DNA of 64,000 nt from Watersipora subatra (Eukaryota > Bryozoa > Gymnolaemata > Cheilostomatida > Watersiporidae), in assembly GCF_963576615.1 (NCBI RefSeq), contig NC_088712.1, positions 17,219,527 to 17,283,526 of the forward strand, given 5' to 3'. The position numbers and the translations under genes are program-made. Shown piece after piece: positions 12,270 to 22,711 of this stretch. Position 1 is the first letter of the stretch; each line of letters opens with the position of its first letter. The notes under the pieces were generated by a model that did not search any database, was not told where the DNA came from, and saw nothing but the letters and a program-made list of their open reading frames with translations.

Positions 12270-13555
12270 CAGGTGTCAAACACATGGCCCGCGGGCCACA
12301 TGTGGCCCGCCACCTCATTTTATGTGGCCCGCGAGGGCTTAATTACTCATTCGCCCGAGACTCATTCTTCCGTATTTATAACGTTGCTAGTCACACCAAC
12401 GCGAGTTATCTTGCCTCTAAACTTTGTCTATTCCTTGTGTTGTTATTTTTACATTACATGAGAATAATTTTGATTAGTCAGAAAAACTTTTTTCTGGCCA
12501 ATCAAACAAACGTACATATATACCTCAATGATCTCTCTGGCAAAAGTTATAACTAAATTACTACGCCCATTGCGACATCTACTGAACCGAAAATCATCGC
12601 TGCCACTTTAAAATTTATCGTTCGCGATCAATTTTTTTCAACGTCAGAAGTAAATATGCAGATTCAGAAGGGGTAAGACAGTGAAAGACTGCTTAAATCA
12701 AATTGAAACATTATTTTTAATGTTTTGAAGTTTTTACTAACTTTTAATTTTGTCAATTTGCATCGTTACACTCGAATAAAAATGCACTTTTTAGGCTGTC
12801 AACCGTAGTCAGACAAAAGTTATCATTCAATCTCGATAGGATCATATTCATTCTTAGAGCGGCCCCTGAAGTCTGAAAAGTCAAGAACAGTGTTACTGAA
12901 CATAATTTTATTCTTTGAAACATGTTTATGACAGTTTATTTGAGTTATATTAGGATGTAGATTTGCTATGCTATGAAGATAATACTCGCGAAGAAAAATT
13001 CGAAATTATAGTTTCGTGATTTTCATGCTCATGACTAACTGTACATGTATAACTATTATTCATAACTTTGTATTGTATGTAATAAATCACTAATTTTAGT
13101 CAAACTCTGTATATTTTGTAATTTCTTTAGTGCAAGTCTAACTTTGTTTCAGCAAATAGCAAATAACTTTTTGATTTTTTGCTGCTTACATATTGATTTT
13201 GTGTTGCTGCTGTTGCAATTATTTAGTGTTTGCAGATTTAATGTGTGTATGCCAACAAATTCACGTTCTTAGCAGCTCACAATTTTTGATTTTACTGAAA
13301 GTATGCCCATGTTGATGGGTATTGTGTAACTTTTCTGATTTTTTTTCGAAAACATGTGTTTTGCATATTTTGCTGTGCAACTGTTCTGTTTGCAACTTTA
13401 AGTAATAAAGTCAGAGTTATTTAATATCAAAGACTAGTTTAAGTTATTTTATATTATTCGATTACATTTCATTACAATTGTAAGTTACATCTGGCCCTTT
13501 GAGGACAGCCATTACGCTGATGTGGCCCTCGGTGAAAATGAGTTTGACACCCCTG
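12270..13555 (+). mobile_element. Non-autonomous hAT-type DNA transposon (about 1.29 kb)
   Basis: Imperfect terminal inverted repeats: CAGGTGTCAAAC at the left and GTTTGACACCCCTG at the right. They are followed inward by GC-rich GGCCCGC/GGCCAC blocks typical of Charlie-like hAT elements. The flanks carry a 10-bp direct match, ATCTATGGCA, at 12260-12269 and 13556-13565; hAT elements duplicate 8 bp, so two bases may match by chance. The interior is AT-rich and has no transposase frame; the two roughly 90-codon frames at its left end overlap the GC-rich terminus and look accidental. Confidence 0.85.
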
Positions 13556-13565
13556 ATCTATGGCA

Positions 13566-14646
13566 TCTAAAGTCAACACTTCAATCCCCTGTGCAGCTCC
13601 ATAAGAGGACTACAAAATTATCTAACTACATGCTGATATGCAAAGATACTGAAAAATACTTTTTTAATTATTTTTTAATACATTCAACTAGGTTTTCATA
13701 ATAGCTTATTAGGCTTGTTTGCATATCAATTCCTAACTTAATTATGTCCAATATTTATAGCTTTGGTTTCCATATAGTATGCAATAAGGTCAGTATACTT
13801 GGAAAAAACAAGCTAAAACAACATTTGATCTCTGCAACATTTTTCTGTACTAAGACCCACAATTGTAGTAATAAAAGGATTTATATTTAGAAAAAAGCAA
13901 ATAATACATTATTTAATCAAAAAATTGAACTACTAATCTCCAATTCAACCTTCTATCTAAATTACTAAACACTAAAGTGCGCGTAAAATAGTGCAAATAT
14001 AATATCATGATCTTGCTGTTTGGAAAGGAAATGAAAGCTAATATCTACAACATTTCTGAATAGACAAAATTCTTTGTGAGCATTTTATTTTGGATCCACT
14101 TTTGCCTTTGTTTTGCTGGCCAGCATAAAACTTTAACTGTTGTCAATATCCAACTCTCTTAAGACCCCCGTACAGCTTTCCATGGGTAAAAGCTGATGCT
14201 GGAAGGTGTAATTTATGCCAGGCAGTTACAAAGCTCTGTCTTTGACCTGACTAAAAATTGCCTTTACCTCCCAGAAATACTAAGTGCAAGTTGAATATAT
14301 TTTATTTGTAATGTTTACTCATATACACAAAAGTATACCATTAACACGATTTTATTTTATTTTTTCCATTTTTTACTTTATCTTTTATTCTAACCTCTAA
14401 TTCTGGCTTAGACCAAGAGACTGACAAACAGAAAGACAGACATACAGACAGACAGACGGATGGACAAAAGGACTCTTCATTTATTACAGTGAAGATTTGT
14501 GAAAAGGCATATTTCTAGTGAACTTAAAACTGCTTTACCACTTCAAACCCTGAGCCAAAAATAATTCGGAATAATGTTTTCTAACCGGAACTTCTGCTTG
14601 AGTCAGCTCAGCTTTAGTTTTACTTTGATTTTTCTGCCCTTTTAAT
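13566..14646. other. Non-coding stretch with a GACA/GATG microsatellite
   Basis: No exon seen on either strand. A short GACAGA/GACAGACATACAGACA microsatellite occupies about 14416-14465. It lies downstream of the coiled-coil gene's stop at 14647. Confidence 0.5.
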
Positions 14647-14736
14647 TTACATAGAAATATGGAATTGTGGTTGCCGTCTTCGAAATATGTTTGCAGCACC
14701 ATTCTGCAGTTTCAGTTCAATTGGATCATTAGTTCT
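14647..14736 (-). CDS. Probable terminal exon of an unrecognised charged protein
   Basis: Reads from a cag acceptor (14737-14739, preceded by ...GGTGATACC) in phase 0 for 29 codons to TAA at 14647-14649. The translation begins RTNDPIELKLQNG and ends RRRQPQFHISM, more polar and charged than the AT-rich background would give. Its 90-nt length and start phase fit directly onto the end of the exon at 15336-15449. The product is not recognised. Splicing between the two is inferred from phase and orientation only. Confidence 0.45.
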   Translation of the reverse strand, partial: RTNDPIELKLQNGAANIFRRRQPQFHISM

Positions 14737-15335
14737 CTGGGTATCACCAAAATACTGGACGCTTCTAACTGACCAAAGAATAAAATATGGCTGACAGAAC
14801 ATCAGTTTTAATGCACACTGATTGAAGTTCTAAGTAACAAAAGACCAAAAACAGACAAATCTGGAAAACCTTTCCTCAGCAACAAGAGCGCTACACTAAA
14901 AGTAGTTGTTTATTTTGTTCATAACAATTGTACAAACTTTATGGACTTTGTGTAAATCAACCATTATGATTCTTCAATTACATATCAAACATTACAACAT
15001 TGAAAAAGTGTTAAACAATTACTCGTTTTGATTTAGGTTTTTCCTTTGAGTTGTGCCAGTATGAAGCTTCGATATGATGTTCAGCTGAAAAGAAATTGCG
15101 CTATTTTAAGGACTTCTACAGTTGATGGATAATTTTTAATTCGGTCTAGGGTGTATAGAAAAAGTTAGGCTTTAAAGTGTTAAAGCATAAATTTCAAAAC
15201 TGTGTGCCAAGAAGTTTAGAGGGCACTTTTTCTAGTCTGTTTTGCTTATTTTAGTCATCATGTGTCAGAGAATGCCAGTTTTACAGGTTATTTAGAACAG
15301 TCTAAAACCTTATAGTATGAAACAGTTTAGCTTAC

Positions 15336-15449
15336 CTGCGGTTCATAGTCTGAGCACCGTGTCTCAGATTCTATCAGCTCCTCATGCAACTTTCTGGCTC
15401 TTTCACTGCCTTCAAACAGCTGCTCATTCTCTGAACTCAAATTCTTCAC
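15336..15449 (-). CDS. Coiled-coil-like internal exon, unrecognised protein
   Basis: A 114-nt exon (38 codons, phase 0 to phase 0) flanked by a good acceptor (...TTTTCTTGCAG) and a consensus donor (GTAAGC). The peptide starts VKNLSSENEQLFEG and continues SERARKLHEELIES, with hydrophobic residues at heptad-like spacing among many Glu, Arg and Lys, so a coiled coil is likely. It lies just outside the TTAA-flanked element at 15684-17684, so I treat it as host sequence. The next exon is probably 14647-14736. The 5' exons are not identified; the ATG-containing exon at 17165-17296 has a compatible phase but lies inside the transposable element. Confidence 0.6.
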
Positions 15450-16034
15450 CTGCAAGAAAACACCCGCTGTTCATTAGATGCTAATCAAGCCATTATATAT
15501 TAATAAATACACACATTCATATAATTATATTATTGAATACTTCAGTCTCTATATATAAATCTCAATATCGTCGATCTATCCTTTGGTATGTCCAGCTATA
15601 GATACTAAAATCTTAGAATGAAAAACCTGTAGCGCAAAAGATTTGATCACAGACCCTCCTGTTTACCAGTTTTTACCAATTAAAGATGTAGTTGCGTCAA
15701 AATTTAAGTTGATCTTAAAAGAAAGCATTTTTTTTCTCTATCAGTTGATATGTTGTTTGTTGTGTTACGCGATCGCATTGCCAAGATATTTGAAGATTAA
15801 AACCGAAAAAATCTGATCACCGTAAAAACGCTCAGGCCACAAAAACGTGCCCAGCCTCGCCAAAAATGATGTCACGCGTTTGGCAACCTCTCTCTATCTC
15901 TCGTATTCACATCGGCTATTTGCGATAAAAGTCTAGTCTTACGCGGCTCTATTAGCATATATCTTATTTTGTATTTGCTCGTGTTGGCTAGAATAAAATT
16001 TTAAATCCTGCTACAGATGCATTATTATGAATGT

Positions 16035-16178
16035 TTAAAAGGCCTCAAATAACGAAAATTGAAAGTTTGTTCTACTCACTTTCTCCAAATGTTGTGTAAA
16101 CATTTGGGTACCGACTACCAATTCTACCGGTCTACGGTAATGCTGTCTAGTCACTTTATGTAGAACGCGGTCTTTGTA
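16035..16178 (-). pseudogene. 3' coding remnant inside the TTAA element
   Basis: A 47-codon open stretch ending in TAA at 16035-16037, preceded by an in-frame TGA. Its peptide is strikingly non-random for this AT-rich DNA (DRVLHKVTRQHYRRP, then VELVVGTQMFTQHLEK). A possible gtgagt donor follows the codon AAA near 16074-16079. It is probably the C-terminal part of the element's own protein. No domain is recognised. Confidence 0.4.
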
Positions 16179-17164
16179 TCAGCACAGTTCTGCAGCTACC
16201 CATATAAACGATATACAGCCTCCCATAAGCCCCGCCCACATTATGTCGCCTATTACCTACGTACTAGTTTCTTACTAGTATTCTTACCGAATGCTAAATA
16301 ATTGAAATAAGCAAGCCACCTCTTTGAAAAGAATATAGACAGGGATAGAGTTTTAAGGATGAGAAGTCTGCTGCAAACTAGATTTGAACTCACATTCTCC
16401 AGTTCTGCGGACACCCATATACCATATCCGATTCACTACAATATTCTGCAAATCATGTTTTGCATTATCTTCAACAATATTATTTTATTATATAATTTTT
16501 ACAAGCAAAAATATTTTCATCTCGGCATAAAGCTTTTATTAAAAATCTTCATCAAGTCGTGGCCACTCACATAGTATTAGCTGATACAATAAGACAAATT
16601 CATCTACTGCAACAAACTCAAACAAAACATCATCCAGCACGCATTCAAGTCTTGCTTTCTCCTTTATAGCTGTTTTCACACTGACAAAGCTTCTTCAGCT
16701 GGTGGGACGACATAAACATTCTGTAATCAGTAAAACAAGTAAATGTAAACAAAGAAGATGCAATAAATATGTCATTCATAGATATGTCATTCTAAAGCGT
16801 ATCTATTGACAGCTTCCAAATTGGGAGTTAAATAAATTGCGAGTGTAATTTTAAAAACGAATAAACATTTAATAAAGGCACAAGTACGCCAAGCCAACGA
16901 TTCGAAGCTTTGGTTCTGGAAATTAAAGATTTGCAATGATCAATCGATTTTACCCACTTCCTACGTGTGAAAATAATTTGTAATCATGACTCTAATTTAC
17001 CAAAGAAAATTCGAAAAAAATATTATAGCTAGGTAAAACGGCAGATAAGCTATGAAACGATGATTGGAGATAGCAAAGAATTATCATTCTATTAATTAGT
17101 ATATGTATTTATGACTAAAAAATATTACATTTACTAAAGTATAGAGGACTCTAAGTTAATTTAC

Positions 17165-17296
17165 CTCCATTCTGTCTTCTTCTGCAGCAAAACGCTGCTG
17201 ACGCCTGTCAGCTTTGGCCATAGGCTGTCTACTCTAATCTTTTACTAAACGTTGCTCAGATAACTCTGAGTAGCGGTCGCTCGAACTTGAAGCCAT
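17165..17296 (-). pseudogene. First coding exon of the TTAA element with in-frame stop
   Basis: ATG at 17294-17296, 44 codons to a gtaaat donor, phase 0. The peptide begins MASSSSDRYSELSEQ and ends RRQQRFAAEEDRME, but codon 21 is TAG (17234-17236). A second in-frame ATG at 17219-17221 lies five codons after the stop and could serve as an alternative start. Protein-like composition on both sides of the stop suggests a formerly continuous frame. It could also be the first exon of the host coiled-coil gene at 15336-15449, which has a matching phase, captured inside the element. Confidence 0.45.
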
Positions 17297-17688
17297 TTTA
17301 AAACTATGTATAACTTAGTATTTGTTAAAACGCGTTGAATCAGTAACGATGAGCATGAATTCTCTAGCGATGAGAATCTTCGAGATCACAGACAACGCGT
17401 TTTACGAGTGATAACATTTATTACGGTCTATATAAAAACTTCGCGATCGTGATTGGCTAACGAAGCGACCTCATATTTATCGCTCGTGGTTTCGTTTCAG
17501 AAAACAAACTAGTTACGTCACGAAATTGGCACCCGCTGGAACGTGAGCTTTTTAAAAGAGGGCCTCATTCAAACGCATATATCTCTGGACAGGGTTGGTC
17601 TACAAAGACAAAAATGGCATCACATTGTAGCTGATGTTTTAGCCTTTTATGGGTCCTAATTTCATTTTTGACGCAACTACATCTTTAA

Positions 17689-18940
17689 GCCAAACAATCT
17701 TGATGGATTCTTTGGGCGATATATTTTTATATGGGTACAAATACGCTACCACTCTCCGTTCTGGCATGACGTAAAGCTCTTATTAGTATGCTTACTCAAA
17801 TTAGTCATTGGCAGTGTGTCAGGTTAATGAAAAATGGCAGGCAACTACATTACCTAGACAATTTGGGCAAAAATATTTTTGGCAACAACATTATTGTTCT
17901 TAGCATGGTGTTCATCAGGCATTGACTCTACAACATTGTGTTTAGTCAGTTATAGCTTGACTAGTGACATGTGCAAAACAACATTGTAGCAGCCACAAGA
18001 AAATTAGTCAAAAATTGTTTACTACATGCATACACATTTATACAAATATACATAATTAGATACGTATTTTTAAAGATACTTTAGTAAAGTAAAAGCCTAA
18101 CAATAACAGTAAAAAGAAAACATAGACAATAGTCACTACATATCTGTGTTGTAAAACTACACCTTTTTGATGAAAAGAAGCAAGGGGAATAAATGTGGTG
18201 CTTGTCTCCAAAAAAGGGTGTTTCTGAAATACAGACATCTAGTAACCATTCATTAAGTATATTTTCTTTTACCCATGTTGGTATTATTCCATGTGTATAT
18301 AATTTGTTTTACAGAGAATATGGCTCCATTTTCCAAGTTGCGGTTTATACTTATATCAGACTGCACCTAAAGTTTACATATTTTGCAGTTTTGCAAAAAA
18401 CTTTTACAAATATTTTTATAATATAAATTGCGAAACTCTGATGCTCACATACTAAACATTTTACAAATTAAATTCATCAATTTAAAGTGGTTGTTTTGTC
18501 CCCGACTAAACACGAGGGAAGCGAGAGTTTGAGAGCTTTATAATAAATGCATTTGTGCACACAACTCCAAAGATTATTCATCAACGGCCATTCCCAAACC
18601 CTTGTACCAAAATCTCATCAAGAAATTAAACCATTTTTCTGTGGAGTTGTTTAAGTATAGTAAAGATACAAAACACATATAAACCTATTTAAATATGTTA
18701 CCAAGTCCTTGCAAAGTGTAAACAATATCCTAAAACACTCATCTGATCGGATTATACATAACTAGTAAGATTAGTTTGACCTAAAATTGCCATTAAATTC
18801 TGACAAGGCATTTTAATCAAAATTAAGATCGGCCAACAAAACGCCCATAAAGCCGTGCACATCTCTCGAGAAAAACATGCACATTTCACCAGTTTATGGT
18901 CAGAAAGATTGCTGAAATACAGTTTTTGGCTTTCTTTCAG
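17689..18940. other. Non-coding stretch
   Basis: No supported exon. Open frames at 18056-18426 overlap on both strands and show no domain. Confidence 0.4.
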
Positions 18941-19200
18941 AAGAGTATAGTTCATATTGGAAAAGGTTTGTTTCCTGTTACAACTGTAAAATATTGAGAA
19001 TAGTATCTTTAAGATCTTAAGATTAGATTTGACTGAACTATACTTTTCCCTATTATTAGGGAAACTGAAAAATTTGCTCACCTTCAGCAAAATCCAATTT
19101 CAAGATTTTTAAGGTACTATTCATCAGCTCACACAAACAACTCTCAATATTTTACCGTTGTAACAGGAAATGAACTTTTTCCAATATGAAATATACTCTT
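18941..19200. repeat. Fold-back (inverted) repeat, 60-bp arms
   Basis: 18941-19000 and the complement of 19141-19200 match over 60 bp with about seven mismatches (shared TTTCCTGTTACAAC, AAAATATTGAGA). The spacer is 140 bp. Confidence 0.8.
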
Positions 19201-19745
19201 CCCTCTCTCAAGTTCAAAACATTAGTTACATATTTTTTAACATTTTTGCTAGGGAGCGCATCACTCGAAGAGCCATCAATTACCAAATCCTGAAGCGGAA
19301 AAAAAATAGGACTAGACCGCGGGACTTTCAACAGAACACTCCACTTATCAAACAAAACAATTTCTAATATTTTCTACATGAACTTTTTTAAACACTTTAA
19401 TTGTCTTCTTTTCTAGATTTATATTATTATATATTCCATTTTTATTAGTTTGTATACACAATACTTTACATAAACTTACATAGGGCCTACATATAAATAT
19501 ATTTACAACAATATTCCATATCATGTACCATTATTCCATTTCTGTTACTTTATATACAACTTCACATTTCCCATATACTTTCCATTCACAACATTCCCAA
19601 CATTTTTTTATACTTACACTTTTAAAATAGAACTTTTTCACTTTTATATACATAGATATTTATATCACACTACCAAATACAACTTTAATATCAACAATTA
19701 ACCAATTACACATGTACCTGTTTTCAACCCAACTTTCATTGACTA

Positions 19746-20641
19746 GCCTAGTCCCGCACTTAAGGATTTGCGCCACACCCACAAAACAAAACACACAATT
19801 CCGCCACCCAACACACACAAAACACACAACAACCAACAGAGTAGACTCACTAATCTGGGTCTTTCGCACGAATATTAAAAAATGCAAACAGATGTCAACT
19901 TTATCGGCCAAACACAACCTAATAATAGAAGAGCAACCTATTAATGTATCTAAATACCTCATATAAAATAGGCCCACCAAGTAACCTAATGGTTAATACC
20001 CAATGTTTCCCTAGAAATATACTTGCCCGCAATTTTTGCCATGAATGACCAGGGTTCATCATACACCAAAATGTTCCTCACGGGTTCCAGAGGAAGTCCG
20101 TTATCTGGCATTTTAGAGTGGGTCCATTGCTGCTATTTCGAAATCTAAACTATTTTTAAGCCAGTCAAATTCAACTGCAGTCAAAACGGTATTGTATGGT
20201 TGTTAAACTGTGTTGTGATTGGCTTACATTGTAGCTTCTATTCAGGGCAGATTGTTTATATGATTGCCCTAACTTAACCAATAGTACGGGCTATTTTCGA
20301 AACCCGTGAGACATATTTTGGTGTATCATGAACTCTGGTTATTATTGGCCAAAAATCGTGAGCAGGTACATTTCTAGGAAAAAAATGGGTATTAACATTA
20401 CATTAATTCGGTATTACATAGCTTGGTTGGCCTATTTTATTTGAGGTATTTGGATACATTAATAGGCTGCTCATCAATTAGTAGGTTGTGTTTGGTCAAT
20501 AGAGTTGACATCAGTTGGTATTTTCTAACATTCGTGCAGAAGACCGCGCTTAGTGAGTTCACCCTGTGGTCTGTGTTGTGTGTTTTGTGTGTGTCGGGGT
20601 CGGTGGGTATGGCAGAAATCCTTGTGTGGGGGACTAGGCAA
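19746..20641. repeat. Long inverted repeat, arms about 340 bp
   Basis: Left arm 19746-20086, spacer of about 214 bp, right arm 20301-20641. Inverted landmarks: ACTAGCCTAGTCCCGCAC/GGGGACTAGGC at the outer ends, TCATACACCAAAAT/ATTTTGGTGTATCATG and CACGGGTT/AACCCGTG near the centre. The arms are roughly 75-80% identical by eye. Both encode a parallel open frame starting MVGLFY and RYLDTLIGCSS, left arm on minus and right arm on plus; I regard it as a consequence of the duplication rather than a gene. A fold-back transposon or an inverted pair of elements would explain it. Confidence 0.85.
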
Positions 20642-20677
20642 GCCGATGGCAATTTTACCTCCAAAATAAGTTCTTAG

Positions 20678-22500
20678 TTGCACCTTTTTGGGGTCGTGCT
20701 CCCACAAATTTATTTTATATCGTTTCGAACAACTCTTATTTACACTACACTCTGTCAATTCTGACTCACGACTACTTTTTCAACAACCAGCAGTACCCTT
20801 TTTTCATTATCACTTTGGCTGTTGGCTGTATGACAGGAGAATCTCTTGTCAATGTAATGGTTTTTGCAACAGTTTCTTCAATAAGTTTTTGAAAAAGTGA
20901 TGGGAGAAGTATTAGCTAATCCACTAAAGCTTTACTTGTGAACTTGTCACAGTTCTATTACGACCAAGGATATCTGTGCATTAAAATGACCAATGAGTCA
21001 TTTGAGTTCTTTACACTCTATGTAGATGGTCGGCTTCATTTTATTTGATTGAGGATGTATCTTCAGGCCATTTTAATTAATGATAAATTAAAATCAGTTT
21101 TTCCCTATTTCTTTCTTGGAATTGTCTTACTATTGCAGTAAGAGCACACAATTCCTTATTTTCTGTGCTTCTATGTAGGTTTGATATACTCTAGCAGCCA
21201 TGTACGTTGTGAGAACTTGTGATGTGTACCAGCTGCGTAAACAACTATTCCACAATGTGGTGATTTGGTTGAGTAGCAAATTAGCAGTATGACCGGCTAC
21301 TAAACTGAGTATATTTGTTTGATTCCCATGTAATGTGTTATAATTTCCTTATCGCGAAGTGAGGCTTTGACCATATGGTTAAACATAAATGGTTCTTATT
21401 ATAGTACAGATTAACTAGTGGTTAGCAAAATGTTACTGAAACACACAGTTGAAATAGCTGAGACAGTTCACAACAGAATGCTTTGTGAGTGTTGGATGAG
21501 TTAGTGTCATAACTAAAAGAATCAGACCAGTTACATGCACCAACAATATTTACTTCCAGTATAATGATTTTCCAAGCAATATATTGTATATTATAACAAT
21601 AAATTTAATACTAGCTTAGCTGAAATACTAGTATTATTAAGACCGCAGTCATTTTAGGCAGATTGTAGCTGTGACTCTGTGGTCTACACATCACACTAAA
21701 TATTTGTTTTGTAAGAGTACAGAACAGTATAGTTGAACATTTTAGCTTCGTAGCAATCATAGCTTCACATAGCTTCAGCAATGCACAAAGTGTAGATACA
21801 TTAAGTTCTAGGCATGTCAGTGTTTGTTAACATGTTTAAAAAATAAAATATATAACAAAAATGTTCTTAATAAAGTTTTTTTAAATGAAAAGATATTGTA
21901 TACGTATCATTGAGAAAAATTGGCAATCTTTGGTGGAATGGCTGGCATTTGGCCGATAGCTAAATTTTTCCATGGACTGCAGGCAAAGCGGTTAAATTGA
22001 AAGTTTATTTTTCTGCTCTAACCCACATATTTAAATTTCAAAAAGTTAATGTTTGGAGCACTTTCAGATGAACATAAATATCAACTTGGTTTATTAAAAA
22101 TCAATGTTAACTTTTTGAAATTTGATTTTTTTCAAAACAATTTAGAAATATCATGAAAGCTAGATGTACAAAAGTATACAACAGCAGAAACATTTTTTCG
22201 TAATAAAAATGAAAAACTCAGAAGCAAAACAACTAAATAAATTTACATTTAACAAAAACAAAATGGGAATTTGAATGAACTGTTTACCTTCGTTTGAAAA
22301 CAGTCTTCAAATATTTAGTCAAACAGTTGGTTTGTGAATAAGAAGAGTTGTCAAATTTTTTTAGTTTTAAAAAACTTAAAAACTGTTGATGGCATGTAAT
22401 TGTGGGTACTAACATATTTATGATTTTAGCACTATTATTTTAGTTCTAAAACAGAAAACTCTTTGAAAAACTAAATTAGAAAAAGTCAAAAGCAAACGCC
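20678..22500. other. Non-coding stretch with one tRNA-like segment
   Basis: No supported exon. Contains the tRNA-like stretch at 21252-21330 described separately. Confidence 0.4.
21252..21330 (+). repeat. tRNA-like (SINE-head-like) segment
   Basis: Shows an A-box-like TTTGGTTGAGTAGC and a B-box-like TTTGATTCCC about 45 bp later, the spacing of RNA polymerase III internal promoters. Stems are too weak for a functional tRNA, so it is more likely a tRNA-derived SINE relic. Confidence 0.35.
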
Positions 22501-22579
22501 AAAGCTAGGCGGCTGAGGCAATGGCAAAGGCCCTTTGCAATAGGTGAGCATGCAGGAGCCCCACTAGAGGCACATCAAC

Positions 22580-22711
22580 ATGAGCGGTCATACAATACTT
22601 TTCTTCATAGTAGTAGTCTTGTTTGTAGTTTTTATTATCATTGTTTGGATACATTTCTATTCTCAACACGAAGTAATTGACTCTCTTAAACATGGAAAAA
22701 GTGCAGAGTAG
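22580..22711 (+). CDS. Candidate 43-aa single-pass membrane microprotein
   Basis: ATG at 22580 in a favourable context (CATCAACATGAGC), 43 codons, TAG at 22709-22711. Residues about 6-24 form one continuous hydrophobic helix (ILFFIVVVLFVVFIIIVWI). It is preceded by a short polar N-terminus and followed by a charged tail (HEVIDSLKHGKSAE). This layout resembles small membrane regulators such as sarcolamban or DWORF, but I see no sequence match. Against it: two tiny upstream ORFs (from 22524 and 22551) precede the start, and T-rich DNA gives hydrophobic translations by chance. The overlapping minus-strand frame looks like a shadow. Confidence 0.3.
   Translation: MSGHTILFFIVVVLFVVFIIIVWIHFYSQHEVIDSLKHGKSAE

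Larger units (their letters stand above)
15684..17684 (-). mobile_element. TTAA-flanked TIR transposon (Kolobok- or piggyBac-like), about 2 kb
   Basis: Perfect 19-bp terminal inverted repeats (AGATGTAGTTGCGTCAAAA at the left, its complement at the right), each flanked by TTAA (15680-15683 and 17685-17688). TTAA target duplication is known for piggyBac and Kolobok elements. The termini start AG rather than CCC, which favours Kolobok; this is inference. The two interior ends differ from each other, so this is a deleted autonomous-type element rather than a MITE. On its minus strand it carries TTTTATATAGACC near 17423-17435, an ATG exon with a donor (17165-17296) and a 3' open frame (16035-16178). 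It appears to interrupt a Helitron-like fragment. Confidence 0.65.

Noticed and set aside
12192..12556. Overlapping ORFs of 89 and 90 codons
   Set aside because: They start outside or at the GC-rich end of the hAT-type element and run into it; no protein family resemblance.
16640..16720. Possible exon with SVKTAIKEKARLE on the minus strand inside the TTAA element
   Set aside because: Needs a frameshift and weak splice sites; it may be decayed transposon coding but cannot be bounded.
19083..19124. ATG followed by 14 codons and a gtgagc donor on the minus strand (MNSTLKILKLDFAE)
   Set aside because: No matching downstream exon, not signal-like, and it lies in the spacer of a fold-back repeat.
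20423..20677. 84-codon ORF (MVGLFYLRYLDTLIGCSS) and its mirror at 19660-19980
   Set aside because: Both are the same sequence in the two arms of an inverted repeat; similarity reflects the duplication, and there is no domain or splice evidence.
21252..21330. Functional tRNA gene
   Set aside because: A- and B-box-like motifs are present, but acceptor and anticodon stems do not pair well; listed only as a tRNA-like repeat.
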